Below, piece by piece: positions 1-8,143 of a DNA stretch of 64,000 nt. The notes below the pieces were generated by a model. The model had not been told where the DNA came from. It made no database searches and saw only the letters and a list, made by a program, of their open reading frames with translations. This stretch comes from Bacillus sp. 123MFChir2 (GTDB lineage Bacteria > Bacillota > Bacilli > Bacillales > Bacillaceae_G), in assembly GCF_000383235.1 (NCBI RefSeq), contig NZ_KB910941.1:1-64000 (forward strand), read 5' to 3'. The position numbers were made by a program, and so were the translations under genes. Numbering within the stretch: position 1 is the stretch's first letter; each line of letters opens with the position of its first letter.

Positions 1-5
1 TAAAT

Positions 6-1868
6 ATGGTTCTTTCCAAAGTTGGTTGAAATTCTAACAATTTGTCCATACTGTTCCTATTATTTAAGTGAGGGATGGTGCTGTAAAGTGGATAATGTGG
101 TGAAAATGTTAGATGAAAAACTTAGATATCTTTCACATGAAATTGTAGAGGATACACTATTTATTCAGATTACCTCGGAGAGGTTATCAGTAATATGCCC
201 TTCCTGCAATACGGCTTCGATCAAAGTTCATTCTCGCTATGAAAGGACGTTTCATGACTTGCCCATTCAAGGGAAGAAGGTTGTATACGTGATCAATAAC
301 CGCAAAATGTTCTGTCATAATGCGCAATGCCATCGCAAAACATTTGCTGAACAATTCTTATTTTTACCCTATAAAGCGAAAAAATCCACTCGCTTGGAAC
401 AAGAAATCATGAAAATCGCCCAAAATGTCAGTTCGCTTGTAGCTGAAAAAATATTGAACCGTGGCATTGCGAAGGTTGGAAAAAGTACCATTTGCAATCT
501 ACTAAAAAAAAACAATCGAAATTGATAAAACCCATGTAAAAAGAGTCTGTATCGATGATTTTGCTTTAAAAAAGAGACATACATATGGCACGATTATGAT
601 AAATTTAGATACACATCGAGTGGTTGACTTAATTCATTCTAGAAACGGTGAAGAAGTGACAAGTTGGCTGAAAACTTTTCCAAATCTGGAGATTGTCTCT
701 AGAGATGGTTCTATTACGTATGCTCATTCCATTGCGGAGGCCCATCCGAAGGCTATTCAAATAAGCGATCGCTTTCACTTGCTTCAAAATCTGACAAAGT
801 ATTGTACAGAATTTTTCAAGTCCATCATAAAAACGAATGTCAAAATCCCAGTGACAACCTCAAAGAAAGCATCCCTTATGAACGCGAATAATCTAAACAT
901 ACCATTCACAAAAAAAGTCAAAATAGCGAATGGCTTAATGGATACCGGCTATACATTTCACCAAATAGCGAAAGCTTTACAGATGGATATCAGAACAGTG
1001 AAAAAGATTTTATCCATAGGATTAAGCGAACAAGTAGAGTATCTGATGAGCACAATGAAAATATCTCATGAACACAAAAAGTTGCAGAAAGAAAAACAGA
1101 TATGTGAAGCACGAGAGCTGTATAAACAAGGAAACTCCAAGCGAAGTATCGCACGTCAACTCGGGTTAGATCGCAGAACTATCTCCAAATATTTGAATCC
1201 AGAAACAACAGGAGTACATGCAAGCTTAGGGCAAACGAGAACGAGCATGCTAGATCCCTATGCAGAAGAAATAAAACAGTACGTAACCAATCGGTATACA
1301 TCTGTTCAGATTGGTGCCATACTTCGAAAAAAAGGATACAAAGGTTCTGCCTCTACTGTACGCCATTATGTTTCCAAACTGAAAAAATCTTTATTTGAAG
1401 ACCCTCGACTGTTACATGATACGGAGTTTGAATTCGTGAAACGAAAAGAGGTTATCGCTCTTTTGTTCTATTCAGAGAAAACAAAAATCAAATTATCTGA
1501 AGAACAAATAAAAGAAATTTACAAGTTGCATCCGAAAATCGAATCCGTCATAAACTTGGTGAATGACTTTAGGGAAATCCTGAAACAAAAAAAGAACGAT
1601 GCACTGCAAAGCTGGATTGAACGAGCGACTGCGCTAGATATTCAACCGCTCAATAGCTTTATCAATGGAATAGAAAGAGATTTGACAGCTGTGAAAAATG
1701 CCATCGATTATGAATACAATAATGGTCTAGCCGAAGGGAAAATCAATAAATTAAAGTTGGTGAAGCGCACCATGTATGGTCGTTGCTTGTTCGATTTATT
1801 GAGAAAAAAAATCTTACTACTAGAATATGAGAAAACGGTTCTTTTCAACTAACTTTGGAAAGAACCAT
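6..1868 (+). mobile_element. ISL3-family insertion sequence, complete ends, frameshifted transposase
   Basis: Near-perfect 26-bp terminal inverted repeats bound this element: the left end at 6-31 begins ATGGTTCTTTCCAAAG and the right end at 1843-1868 is its reverse complement with one mismatch. They enclose a single transposase gene that fills the element. The protein (N-terminal zinc-finger half, central DDF region, C-terminal half) is typical of the ISL3 family. On the right the element abuts an IS66 transposase remnant, so it was apparently inserted into that older element. ISL3 elements usually make an 8-bp target duplication, but only 5 bases are visible on the left and they do not match the right flank, so no duplication can be confirmed. 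Confidence 0.85.
106..1852 (+). pseudogene. ISL3-family transposase, split by a one-base frameshift
   Basis: DDE transposase that would catalyse excision and insertion of the surrounding element. The first part (open from 22, stop at 525) carries a zinc-ribbon-like CPSC...C..C cluster. The second part (open past 596 to 1852) carries an HTH segment and the C-terminal catalytic half. The frame of the second part can be read back without a stop to about base 515, giving VCIDDFALKKRHTYGTI, the ISL3 segment that holds the first catalytic Asp. The break therefore lies in the A9 run at 504-512: eight A would restore one frame. A TTG at 22 lies inside the inverted repeat, so ATG 106 is the more likely start. 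It is either an inactivated gene or one rescued by polymerase slippage on the A run. Confidence 0.8.
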
Positions 1869-1898
1869 GTTTAGGTTGACATTTACATCAGAGCATTT

Positions 1899-2186
1899 TT
1901 GAATGATGGGCGCATTGAAATCGATAATAATCCAGCTGAAAACGCCATCCGTCCAAACGTTCTAGGCAGAAAAAACTGGCTTTTTTCGGTCAGCGAAGCT
2001 GGCGCAAAAGCGAACGCCATTTGTTTGAGTATCGCAGAAACAGCCAAAAGTAACGGCGTTGATTTCTACGAATACATCAAGAAACTTTTCACGGATCTAC
2101 CGAATCTCGGAATCCATCAAAATCCTGAAACTTTAGATCAATACATGCCTTGGTCAAAAAAGATTCAGCTGGAATGTAGCAAATAA
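1899..2186 (+). pseudogene. IS66-family transposase, C-terminal fragment
   Basis: The translated fragment includes NDGRIEIDNNPAENAIRP and GRKNWLFSVSEAGAKA, which are hallmark sequences of the C-terminal part of the IS66 transposase catalytic domain and include the final acidic residue of the DDE triad region. A full IS66 transposase is about 500 residues, so only the last fifth remains. The frame stays open a little upstream of the TTG at 1899, to the ISL3 boundary. It has no credible ribosome binding site and is non-functional. Confidence 0.85.
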
Positions 2187-2190
2187 ATGA

Positions 2191-2228
2191 AATTAGCCGT
2201 ATTTTTGATTGAAAAAATACGGCTAATT
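2191..2228 (+). terminator. Hairpin after the IS66 remnant
   Basis: A strong stem with arms AATTAGCCGTATTTTT and its complement and a 5-base loop lies directly downstream of the transposase stop. It resembles a transcription terminator internal to the IS66 end; a clean U-tract is present within the right arm rather than after it. Confidence 0.5.
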
Positions 2229-2260
2229 CGTGATGCGTACCGAAAGGTGCGCTTATTTTT

Positions 2261-2509
2261 TTATAATTCGGGCTTACTCTCTACAAAATGGATTTCGATA
2301 TCATCACTTAATACTTGTTGTGTTTTTGTATTCCATAATTGGCCGATAGTGTGAAATGAATCATCATCAGCAAATAATAAAAAATCTAATAAGTTAATGG
2401 TGATTGTTTTCCGAAGTGAACGATAGGGCATCCCTTCTTGCATTTGAGATGTGTAGAGTTTACTCCAATAGTATAAAGAACGTTTGACCATATCATGTGT
2501 ATTTCGGAG
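2261..2509 (-). pseudogene. Rpn/PD-(D/E)XK nuclease copy 1, 3' exon, truncated by IS66 end
   Basis: The segment from 2278 to 2509 is nearly identical to codons 83 onward of the intact Rpn gene at 6119-7021 (LRNTHDMVKRSLYYWSKLY). It continues in frame with the 5' exon at 5008-5253 if the group II intron between them is removed. At about 2278 the similarity stops and the frame runs into the IS66 terminus, ending after KPEL. A spliced product would be about 164 residues, lacking the C-terminal ~136 residues including the charged EGLEKG-rich tail. Probably a dead gene even after splicing. Confidence 0.8.
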
Positions 2510-2550
2510 GTCGGGTAAGTCGGAGTCCTCACGGACCCTTTCTCCCCTCA

Positions 2551-2584
2551 GAACCGGACTTGTCCGTTTCCAAACATCCGGCTC
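2551..2584 (-). ncRNA. Group II intron domain V
   Basis: On the minus strand the 34-nt element begins GAGCCGGATGTTTGGAAAC and closes with AAGTCCGGTTC. This is the classic domain V hairpin with the catalytic AGC triad in the first strand, a GAAA-type tetraloop and an asymmetric bulge. Domain VI follows between it and the intron end at 2510. Confidence 0.93.
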
Positions 2585-2612
2585 AAGCCTTCTTTTTATC
2601 CAAAACAGCTGG

Positions 2613-4409
2613 TCACTCTTCATCAATCACGTGCCATTCTATTAACTGAATTCTCTCTTGAGGAGTTAATGAGATACGTTTGTTCAATTTCTTGTAAATA
2701 TACGCTCTCTCTCGAAAGATAGGATGTTTTTGATGATATTGGATGTGACATGGTATATGTAGAAGCTGGAGATTACTATATTCATTTGTTCCCCCATAAG
2801 CCTTAGGAACTTTATGATGTACTTCTAATGCTTCTCCGTTTTGTAGAGCCTCTTCACAGATTGGACAGATATATTTCTGTTTCTTTGCGATTTTAATTCG
2901 AGCTAGCGTATTATTGTTATCGAAATCTATTCTATCACGTTTGATAAAGTAATGAGTGAGTTCAGGATTATCGGGACTGTTCTTATACTTCACCCCAATG
3001 TGTCGGATAATCGGAGTCCAAATCATTTTAAAAATTTGATATTTTGTCTTTGGACAAGTAAGAACCCATTTATCATGACCACCATGATGAGGTTTTCGAA
3101 AATATCGTTTCATAATCCATTTCCAGCTTTTCTTTGGATGTAGCCTTTTTACATGACGTACAATATTCCCCCATATAAAATAATCCATTGATGAAAATAC
3201 CCTTTTTGATACTACATGCATCCAGTAATACGCGTATCCCCTAATAATTGGATTTAATTCAGCAAGTAGTGTTTGAACAGGTTTTCCTTTTAATTTTTGA
3301 AAGGTAGTTTTCATCTTCTTCTTGGCTTTTTGTATGCTTTCTTTAGAGGGTTTAATTAACAATTTATTTTTGTCTTGTTTATATTGCTTAATATGAAACC
3401 CTAGGAAACGGAACCCCTCCGTAATGTGAGTGACATGAGTCTTATCTGTCGCTAATGTAATACCTCGTCTCTCAAGATAAGGTGTTAGCTCTTGATAAAG
3501 GGATTCGGCTTCCTCTTTCGTTTGACAAGCAACGATAAAATCATCTGCATAACGAATCATAGCCTTTGTACATTTGATATTTGTATGATAGGTAATACCT
3601 TGCCTTTTGGTATTACTCCTACTGTAGCTGATTCCCAGCTCCTTCTCCATACCATGTAGGGCGATGTTAGCTAATAGTGGTGAAATGATTCCTCCTTGAG
3701 GTGAACCCACTGTAGTTGGGTGGAAAGCCTGATTATCTATATATCCAGATTGTAACCATCTCTTGATAATCCTTTTAGCTGGAAACTTATCAGTTTTCTC
3801 TAAGATATGCTCATGACTTAGATTATCAAAACATCCGGTGAAATCCCCTTCGAATATCCAAACCTTCTTGCTTTTAGAGTTTAGTTTATTAAAAATATTC
3901 GCTATGGCGTCATGCGCACTACGCTTAGGGCGAAATCCATATGAAATAGGTTCGAATTCTGCCTCCCATTCCGGTTCTAGTGCATTTTTGGCTATGTTTT
4001 GCCACACTCTATCCTTGATTGTTGGAATGCCCAGTGAGCGTAATTTTCCATTCTGTTTTGGAATATATACACGTTTCACAGCTTTTGGGAGATGCAATTG
4101 GATGCTTTGATACATCATTTGGTGAAACAGTTTCACTCTAGATTTTGGTGTTAATACCCGTTCTCCGTCGATACCCGCAGTTCGTTTCCCTCGATTTACT
4201 TGTGTGACTCTTTTGATCGATAACAATAGGTTTGCTCTACTTCGAAGCATGAGCCTTTGTAACTTTCTCACTTTTCTTCTTTGATTTTGCTGTTTGGCAC
4301 GAAAAATTCGTTGTCGTAACTTCCTTACATACCTCTCAATTTCTCCCCAATGGATTGTAAACCAATCTGTAAGTGAAGGAATAGCCGACGCCTTGTGAGC
4401 TGTATCCAT
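2613..4409 (-). CDS. ltrA: Group II intron reverse transcriptase/maturase with HNH endonuclease (LtrA-like)
   Basis: Multifunctional intron-encoded protein that assists splicing, nicks the target DNA strand and copies the intron by target-primed reverse transcription. Reading from the longest frame (4484), the RT domain runs from about residue 100 to 400 with RYADDFIVA at 311-319 (catalytic YADD), preceded by SYGFRPKRSAHDA and SPQGGIISPLLANI. A maturase X region follows, and the C-terminus has an HNH domain with CPICEEAL, EVHHKVPKAYGG and a C..H pair. I chose the ATG at 4409 because AAGGAAGG lies 8 bases upstream; the longer frame to 4484 has no such site. This gives 598 residues, a normal length. 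No disruption is visible, so the element may still be mobile. Confidence 0.92.
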   Translation of the reverse strand: MDTAHKASAIPSLTDWFTIHWGEIERYVRKLRQRIFRAKQQNQRRKVRKLQRLMLRSRANLLLSIKRVTQVNRGKRTAGIDGERVLTPKSRVKLFHQMMYQSIQLHLPKAVKRVYIPKQNGKLRSLGIPTIKDRVWQNIAKNALEPEWEAEFEPISYGFRPKRSAHDAIANIFNKLNSKSKKVWIFEGDFTGCFDNLSHEHILEKTDKFPAKRIIKRWLQSGYIDNQAFHPTTVGSPQGGIISPLLANIALHGMEKELGISYSRSNTKRQGITYHTNIKCTKAMIRYADDFIVACQTKEEAESLYQELTPYLERRGITLATDKTHVTHITEGFRFLGFHIKQYKQDKNKLLIKPSKESIQKAKKKMKTTFQKLKGKPVQTLLAELNPIIRGYAYYWMHVVSKRVFSSMDYFIWGNIVRHVKRLHPKKSWKWIMKRYFRKPHHGGHDKWVLTCPKTKYQIFKMIWTPIIRHIGVKYKNSPDNPELTHYFIKRDRIDFDNNNTLARIKIAKKQKYICPICEEALQNGEALEVHHKVPKAYGGTNEYSNLQLLHIPCHIQYHQKHPIFRERAYIYKKLNKRISLTPQERIQLIEWHVIDEE

Positions 4410-5007
4410 AACTAGATTCCTTCCTTTCGGCAGAAGTTTCTTTTCGCTTTTTTTTCGTGTTGAAGACCTGTTGGAAGTCTGCACCCTGTCGGGTTACATC
4501 ATTAGGTTATGCCCTGGATACTATTCGCACAGTTATGAATTCCTGTTGCCTTTCGACTTTGCGACCTTCGCTTTTTCCAACATCCCATACCCTCTATAAC
4601 GTCATTTTGCCTTACGGCATCCTTACTGTACAACGTACAGATTATATAGGGCTTACCAAGTTCCACTTCACATAGATACGATGAGGGAAGGTACCTTCTC
4701 TACTCCGGCGGACATGTAGGTTGTCTCTCAGTGACATCCAAAGTTCACTTTTCTAATCCGCATTTCCAATGTATCAACGTCTTTCATTGGATTCATCGTA
4801 ACGAAGCTTACAAAGATTCACTGTCGTTTACCTTTCTCATCTTTTCCTAGCACGGATTGAATGGACGTTCATCGCTTCCTTATGCGTTCCTTCATGCAAC
4901 CAACCCTGCCATTACTAGCAACGCTGTTTCGGGTGGAAATATTCTTGACAACTAGAATAGCGTATCCTTATGGATGCGCACTATTATGAAGCGACTTCTT
5001 GTCGCGC
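4410..5007 (-). ncRNA. Group II intron 5' ribozyme region (domains I to IV upstream part)
   Basis: About 600 bases between the intron 5' end and the maturase start hold no protein gene and are the expected place for domains I-III and the start of IV. Two short segments are candidates for exon-binding sites: TTGGAT (minus strand, 4741-4736) against the last six exon bases ATCCAG, and TTCAAT (minus strand, 4861-4856) against the exon segment ATTGAG just upstream. Each pairs over six bases with one terminal G-U. I did not fold the RNA. Confidence 0.75.
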
Positions 5008-5253
5008 CTGGATCTCAATATTCACTTGAGTTCCATTATCGAGTGTTGCTAGTAAATCTAAAATGGATAACTTATCATCTTCGTATGACTTATGAAGATG
5101 CGGGTCTTCCAATTGTAGAGATGTAATCGGTGCATCCAAAGATTCCTCTAAAATGGCATTTAAGAACCCTGTTAAAATCTCTTCATTTCCTTTGGTTCCA
5201 AATAACTGTTTAAAAGCAAAATCGATTCGTAAATTTACTAATTGGTTGGACAT
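5008..5253 (-). pseudogene. Rpn/PD-(D/E)XK nuclease copy 1, 5' exon
   Basis: Eighty-two codons from MSNQLVNLRIDFAFKQLFG to NIEIQ, almost identical to the start of the intact copy at 6119-7021. The segment carries the conserved acidic residues of the Rpn nuclease core (the LSILDLL Asp and the E-x-Q of IEIQ). The group II intron begins exactly after the Gln codon, and the exon length is a whole number of codons, so splicing would restore the frame. The start is chosen by alignment with copy 2 and a GGGAGAG ribosome site. Confidence 0.85.
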
Positions 5254-5641
5254 GGGTTTTCTCTCCCTGACGATCATTTCTTTTTATTTTATAAGATAAT
5301 TCCTTACATATGCAAATACTACTATTGTGAGTCTACCTTATATTCATGGCTAAGAAGTATTGTTTCAGAAATTACGAGCAAAGGTACTTCTTCGCTAATT
5401 ATTTTATCAACAATGAATATAGCTGCTATGTTCAACCAGTAATAACATTAAGGGTATATGATGGAGGACTCAACCAGTACAACCGCCACAGTACACTCAT
5501 GTCAGCATATAAAAATGTGAAAGATGAGAAGTTTCGCTATTATATTTTAAAACAAAAAGCTGATGTGTTTCATGCGATGAAGAGCTTTTTCCGTGAAGAA
5601 TCGAATGAGAAGATGGCCTGAACCCCTAAGTGTAGGGGTTT
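5254..5641 (+). repeat. Rpn module, copy A flank (direct repeat of 7022-7436)
   Basis: The ~390 bases upstream of the Rpn start in copy A are closely similar to the equivalent bases upstream of copy B, including the Rpn leader, a shared reading frame and the terminator AACCCCTA/TAGGGGTT. With the Rpn genes the duplicated unit is at least 1.2 kb. The copies differ by scattered substitutions and small indels (for example 4 bases missing in copy B near 7277), so the duplication is not very recent. Confidence 0.85.
5499..5621 (+). CDS. Small conserved ORF next to Rpn copy 1 (possible gene tail)
   Basis: Forty residues starting [18 protein letters not shown] and ending EESNEKMA. The same frame with only silent or no changes is kept at 7296-7418 beside the second Rpn gene, and each is followed by a terminator, so the reading frame appears to be under or to have recently been under selection. 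In copy A the frame stays open upstream to about 5346, in copy B it is broken there by a 4-base deletion. No ribosome site is close to the ATG. It may be a small protein or the 3' remnant of a longer gene that was carried along with the Rpn unit. I do not recognise a family. Confidence 0.4.
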   Translation: MSAYKNVKDEKFRYYILKQKADVFHAMKSFFREESNEKMA

Positions 5642-5645
5642 TTTG
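5621..5645 (+). terminator. Rho-independent terminator after small ORF copy A
   Basis: Stem AACCCCTA/TAGGGGTT with a 4-base loop followed by a T run; it overlaps the last base of the stop codon at 5621. Confidence 0.8.
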
Positions 5646-6066
5646 TCGTGGTAATATATAGGGAAATCAGTTAATTAACTTGCAGGAAATAAGTACTATT
5701 ATATACCACTCTACCCTAATCACCGAGTTTGATACCCTTGGGAAAGAGCTTGAATCTTAAGAATACAGGGTTCGTCTTTGTTTATTATTATGGACGGTAA
5801 TTTGGAGAAATAAACGTGTTCGGTGATTGGGATGAAGATGGTTTGTTTGTATAGTTAGATGGAGGGATAAGAAGATAAATAAGCAACAAAGTAAAAAATT
5901 TATCCCTAAAATGAAAGGATACGTTATTCTGTCTGAGTCTTCACAGGCATGATATGATAGGTTTCCCGATTCCTCACGTAAGTCTTTTTATTCAATGTAG
6001 AGTATAAAAATATAGGTTGCAGGTGGATTTTTAAGGACTATATGGCTGAGAGTTCAGTGACTATAT
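5646..6066. other. Gene-free spacer between the two Rpn modules
   Basis: About 420 AT-rich bases without a supported reading frame, known repeat or clear promoter. It separates the terminator of copy A from the terminator of Rpn copy 2. Confidence 0.5.
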
Positions 6067-6117
6067 ACACATAATAAAAAGCTTTGCGGACTTTCGCAAA
6101 GCCTTTTTATTATGTGT
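6067..6117 (-). terminator. Terminator of Rpn copy 2
   Basis: Long near-perfect inverted repeat with arms ACACATAATAAAAAG and a GC-rich core GCTTTGCG, loop about 6 bases, two bases from the Rpn stop. T runs on both strands make it potentially bidirectional. Confidence 0.85.
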
Positions 6118-6118
6118 A

Positions 6119-7021
6119 TTACAATAGTAATTTTCGTATTTCTTCTGTACTTAGATCAGTGAATTTTGCAATGTCTTCTAACGGCATACCATTTTTATGC
6201 ATACCACGGATTAATTGCATTTTTCCTTGTTCAATTCCTTTTTCTAGCCCTTTTTCTAGTCCCTCTTCTAATCCCTCTTCTCGTGCATGAGCTATTTTAG
6301 CTTGCTCATCTAGAAGTATTTTCTCACGAGCTTCATAAGCTGTTCGGAAAGAAGAATCATGACTCATATTTTCCCATTTATTCATGGCCTTTTGTAAAAT
6401 TGGATCTTGGTTCATCGCAATCTCCTCCAATACTTGGGTTAAATGTTCATCTTCGTGAGCCGGCAACAGTAACATCCAACGGACAAATGTATTTTCCCAT
6501 GGATTTACTTTTTCTTCACGCCATTGTTTCACTAAGTTTGGAATCTCTACAAAATGGATTTCGATATCGTCACTTAATACTTGTTGTGTTTTTGTATTCC
6601 ATAATTGGCCAATAGTGTGAAATGAATCGTCATCAGCAAATAATAAAAAATCTAATAAGTTAATGGTGATTGTTTTCCGAAGTGAACGATAGGGCATCCC
6701 TTCTTGCATTTGAGATGTGTAGAGCTTACTCCAATAATATAAAGATCGTTTTATCATATCATGTGTATTTCGGAGCTGAATTTCTATATTCACTTGTGTT
6801 CCGTTGTCAAGTGTTGCTAGTAAATCTAAAATGGATAACTTATCATCTTGGTACGATTTATGAAGATGCGGGTCTTCCAATTGTAGAGATGTAATCGGGG
6901 CATCCAAAGATTCCTCTAAAATGGCATTTAAGAACCCTGTTAAAATTTCTTCATTTCCTTTGGTTCCAAATAACTGTTTAAAAGCAAAATCGATTCGTAA
7001 ATTTACTAATTGGTTGGACAT
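6119..7021 (-). CDS. Rpn family recombination-promoting nuclease / putative transposase (PD-(D/E)XK), intact
   Basis: A 300-residue protein of the Rpn/TIGR01784-type group, members of which are DNA endonucleases linked to RecA-independent recombination; some are annotated as putative transposases. The N-terminal half has RIDFAFKQLFGTKGNEEIL, the acidic ILDLLATLDNGTQ and the IEIQ motif that together form the PD-(D/E)XK core. The C-terminus has an E/K-rich segment of repeated EGLEKG units and then a helical tail (GMPLEDIAKFTDLSTEEIRK) characteristic of the family. A GGGAGAGG site precedes the ATG. It is the uninterrupted paralogue of the intron-split copy at 2261-5253. Substrate and biological role here are unknown. 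Confidence 0.88.
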   Translation of the reverse strand: MSNQLVNLRIDFAFKQLFGTKGNEEILTGFLNAILEESLDAPITSLQLEDPHLHKSYQDDKLSILDLLATLDNGTQVNIEIQLRNTHDMIKRSLYYWSKLYTSQMQEGMPYRSLRKTITINLLDFLLFADDDSFHTIGQLWNTKTQQVLSDDIEIHFVEIPNLVKQWREEKVNPWENTFVRWMLLLPAHEDEHLTQVLEEIAMNQDPILQKAMNKWENMSHDSSFRTAYEAREKILLDEQAKIAHAREEGLEEGLEKGLEKGIEQGKMQLIRGMHKNGMPLEDIAKFTDLSTEEIRKLLL

Positions 7022-7436
7022 GGGTTTTCCTCTCCCTGTCTGTCATTTCTTTCTTTATTTTATAAGATAATTCCTTACCTATGCAAATACTATTGTTGTG
7101 AGCCTAATTCAGTTTATAAAGTGAATGCAATTGCTATCTTATATTCATATTTAAGAAGTATGGTTTCAGAAATTACGAGAAAAGGAACTTCTTCTTCAAT
7201 TATTTTCCCAACAATGAATATAGATGCTATGTTCAACCAGTAACAACATTAAGGGTATATGATGGAGGACTCAACCCAACCGCCACAGTACACTCATGTC
7301 AGCATATAAAAACGTAAAAGATGAGAAGTTTCGTTATTATATTTTAAAACAAAAAGCTGACGTGTTTCATGCGATGAAGAGCTTTTTCCGTGAAGAATCG
7401 AATGAGAAGATGGCTTGAACCCCTAAGTATGGGGGG
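7022..7436 (+). repeat. Rpn module, copy B flank
   Basis: Second copy of the upstream segment described at 5254-5641, in the same orientation relative to its Rpn gene, ending in the AACCCC/GGGGTT terminator. Confidence 0.85.
7296..7418 (+). CDS. Small conserved ORF next to Rpn copy 2 (possible gene tail)
   Basis: Same 40-residue frame as at 5499-5621; the few base differences between the copies (such as GTG/GTA and GAT/GAC third positions) leave the protein unchanged. Upstream, the longer frame seen in copy A is disrupted by a 4-base deletion, so if the protein is made here it must start at or near this ATG. Divergent from the Rpn gene. Unknown function; may be a remnant. Confidence 0.4.
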   Translation: MSAYKNVKDEKFRYYILKQKADVFHAMKSFFREESNEKMA

Positions 7437-7441
7437 TTTTG
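7418..7441 (+). terminator. Terminator after small ORF copy B
   Basis: AACCCC...GGGGTT hairpin with T run, equivalent to the one at 5621-5645 but with a longer G run. Confidence 0.7.
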
Positions 7442-7626
7442 TTTGTAATGACTGAGTCTCTTTAAGTGCAACTTTGAATCAGACCCAGTTCAATTTAGCA
7501 AATCATACTTTATAAAATGAAAATTTTTATATTGGAATCTCATGTTCTCAACTAACTCCATCTTTATACTACAACACAGAATTTATTAAAATATAATTTA
7601 GAGTAGCTTATAAAGGGGGAATTAAA

Positions 7627-8093
7627 GTGAACATACGTATCGAACAACTTCATAAAGGATTAGGTTATCAGGAGTTTATAAAAAATATTATAGAATTATG
7701 GAATATGAATGCTATAGAAACAGCAGAATGTGAATTAGACGAAAGCGATAGAATGGGCATTTATGAGCAATTAGAACAATTTGTCCAATCAAAATATGGC
7801 GCTGTTTTTGTAGTAACTGATGAATGCCAAAACATGATTGGTTATGGCATAGCTTCTATTAAACAAGACCTAGTTACCAATACACTATATGGTCAAATTG
7901 ATGAGATTTATGTAAGAAAAGAATATCGAAGACAGCAAATTGCTAAAAATGTAGTAGAACATTTAATGAGATGGTTGAATCAAGAAGGGATTTCTTTCGT
8001 TCACGTGAATGTGGATGTAGAGAATAGATTAGCTTTAGATTTTTGGGAGATACAGGTTTTGAAAAGGAGTTTTTTCTTTTATTAAATAGTTAA
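7627..8093 (+). pseudogene. GNAT-family N-acetyltransferase, frameshifted near its C-terminus
   Basis: Acetyl-CoA-dependent N-acetyltransferase of unknown substrate. The GTG start at 7627 is preceded by AAAGGGGG. The protein shows the GNAT core: IDEIYVRKEYRRQQIAKNVV (motif A, with R..QQI in place of R-x-x-G-x-G) and HVNVDVENRLALDFW (motif B). Family members continue as ...FWE..TGFEKE. Here the frame reads FWEIQVLKRSFFFY and stops at 8085, while the +1-shifted frame from 8052 reads TGFEKEFFLLL and stops at 8093. One base was therefore probably lost near 8045-8051. The last ~12 residues are altered, which may or may not abolish activity. Confidence 0.75.
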
Positions 8094-8110
8094 TTTCTAA
8101 GCAAAACGAA

Positions 8111-8143
8111 ACAAGATTGAGTAGAAAACCTACTCAATCTTGT
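8111..8143. terminator. Bidirectional terminator between convergent genes
   Basis: Perfect stem ACAAGATTGAGTAG with its complement and a 5-base A-rich loop. The minus-strand gene ends inside the right arm. Confidence 0.8.

Larger units (their letters stand above)
1869..2277 (+). mobile_element. IS66-family remnant, right end only
   Basis: This stretch holds the last ~95 codons of an IS66 transposase, a hairpin, and a terminus that reads GGGCTTAC at 2270-2277, i.e. GTAAGCCC from the outside in, which resembles the GTAAGCG-type ends of IS66 elements. Immediately to the right, from about 2278, the sequence matches the intact Rpn gene at 6119-7021, so the IS66 element had inserted into and truncated the first Rpn copy. 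The left portion is missing and replaced by the ISL3 element. The assignment of the terminus rests on family knowledge and has no matching left end here. Confidence 0.6.
2510..5007 (-). mobile_element. Group II intron with LtrA-like protein, inserted in Rpn copy 1
   Basis: Comparison with the intact Rpn copy places the junctions precisely: CAG|GCGCGACAAG at the 5' end (base 5007 on the minus strand) and CCCGAC|CTCCG at the 3' end (base 2510), giving 2498 nt. The 5' end fits a GYGYG-type bacterial group II consensus and the 3' end AC fits AY. A canonical 34-nt domain V lies 41 nt from the 3' end and an RT/maturase/HNH gene occupies domain IV. All parts needed for splicing and retrohoming appear present. 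Confidence 0.93.

Noticed and set aside
2613-4409. Retron or diversity-generating retroelement
   Set aside because: The RT has a maturase X region and HNH, with a domain V downstream and precise exon junctions, which identifies a group II intron.
4457-4675. Plus-strand reading frame opposite the maturase start
   Set aside because: It lies antisense to the intron ribozyme region, with no ribosome site or recognisable protein.
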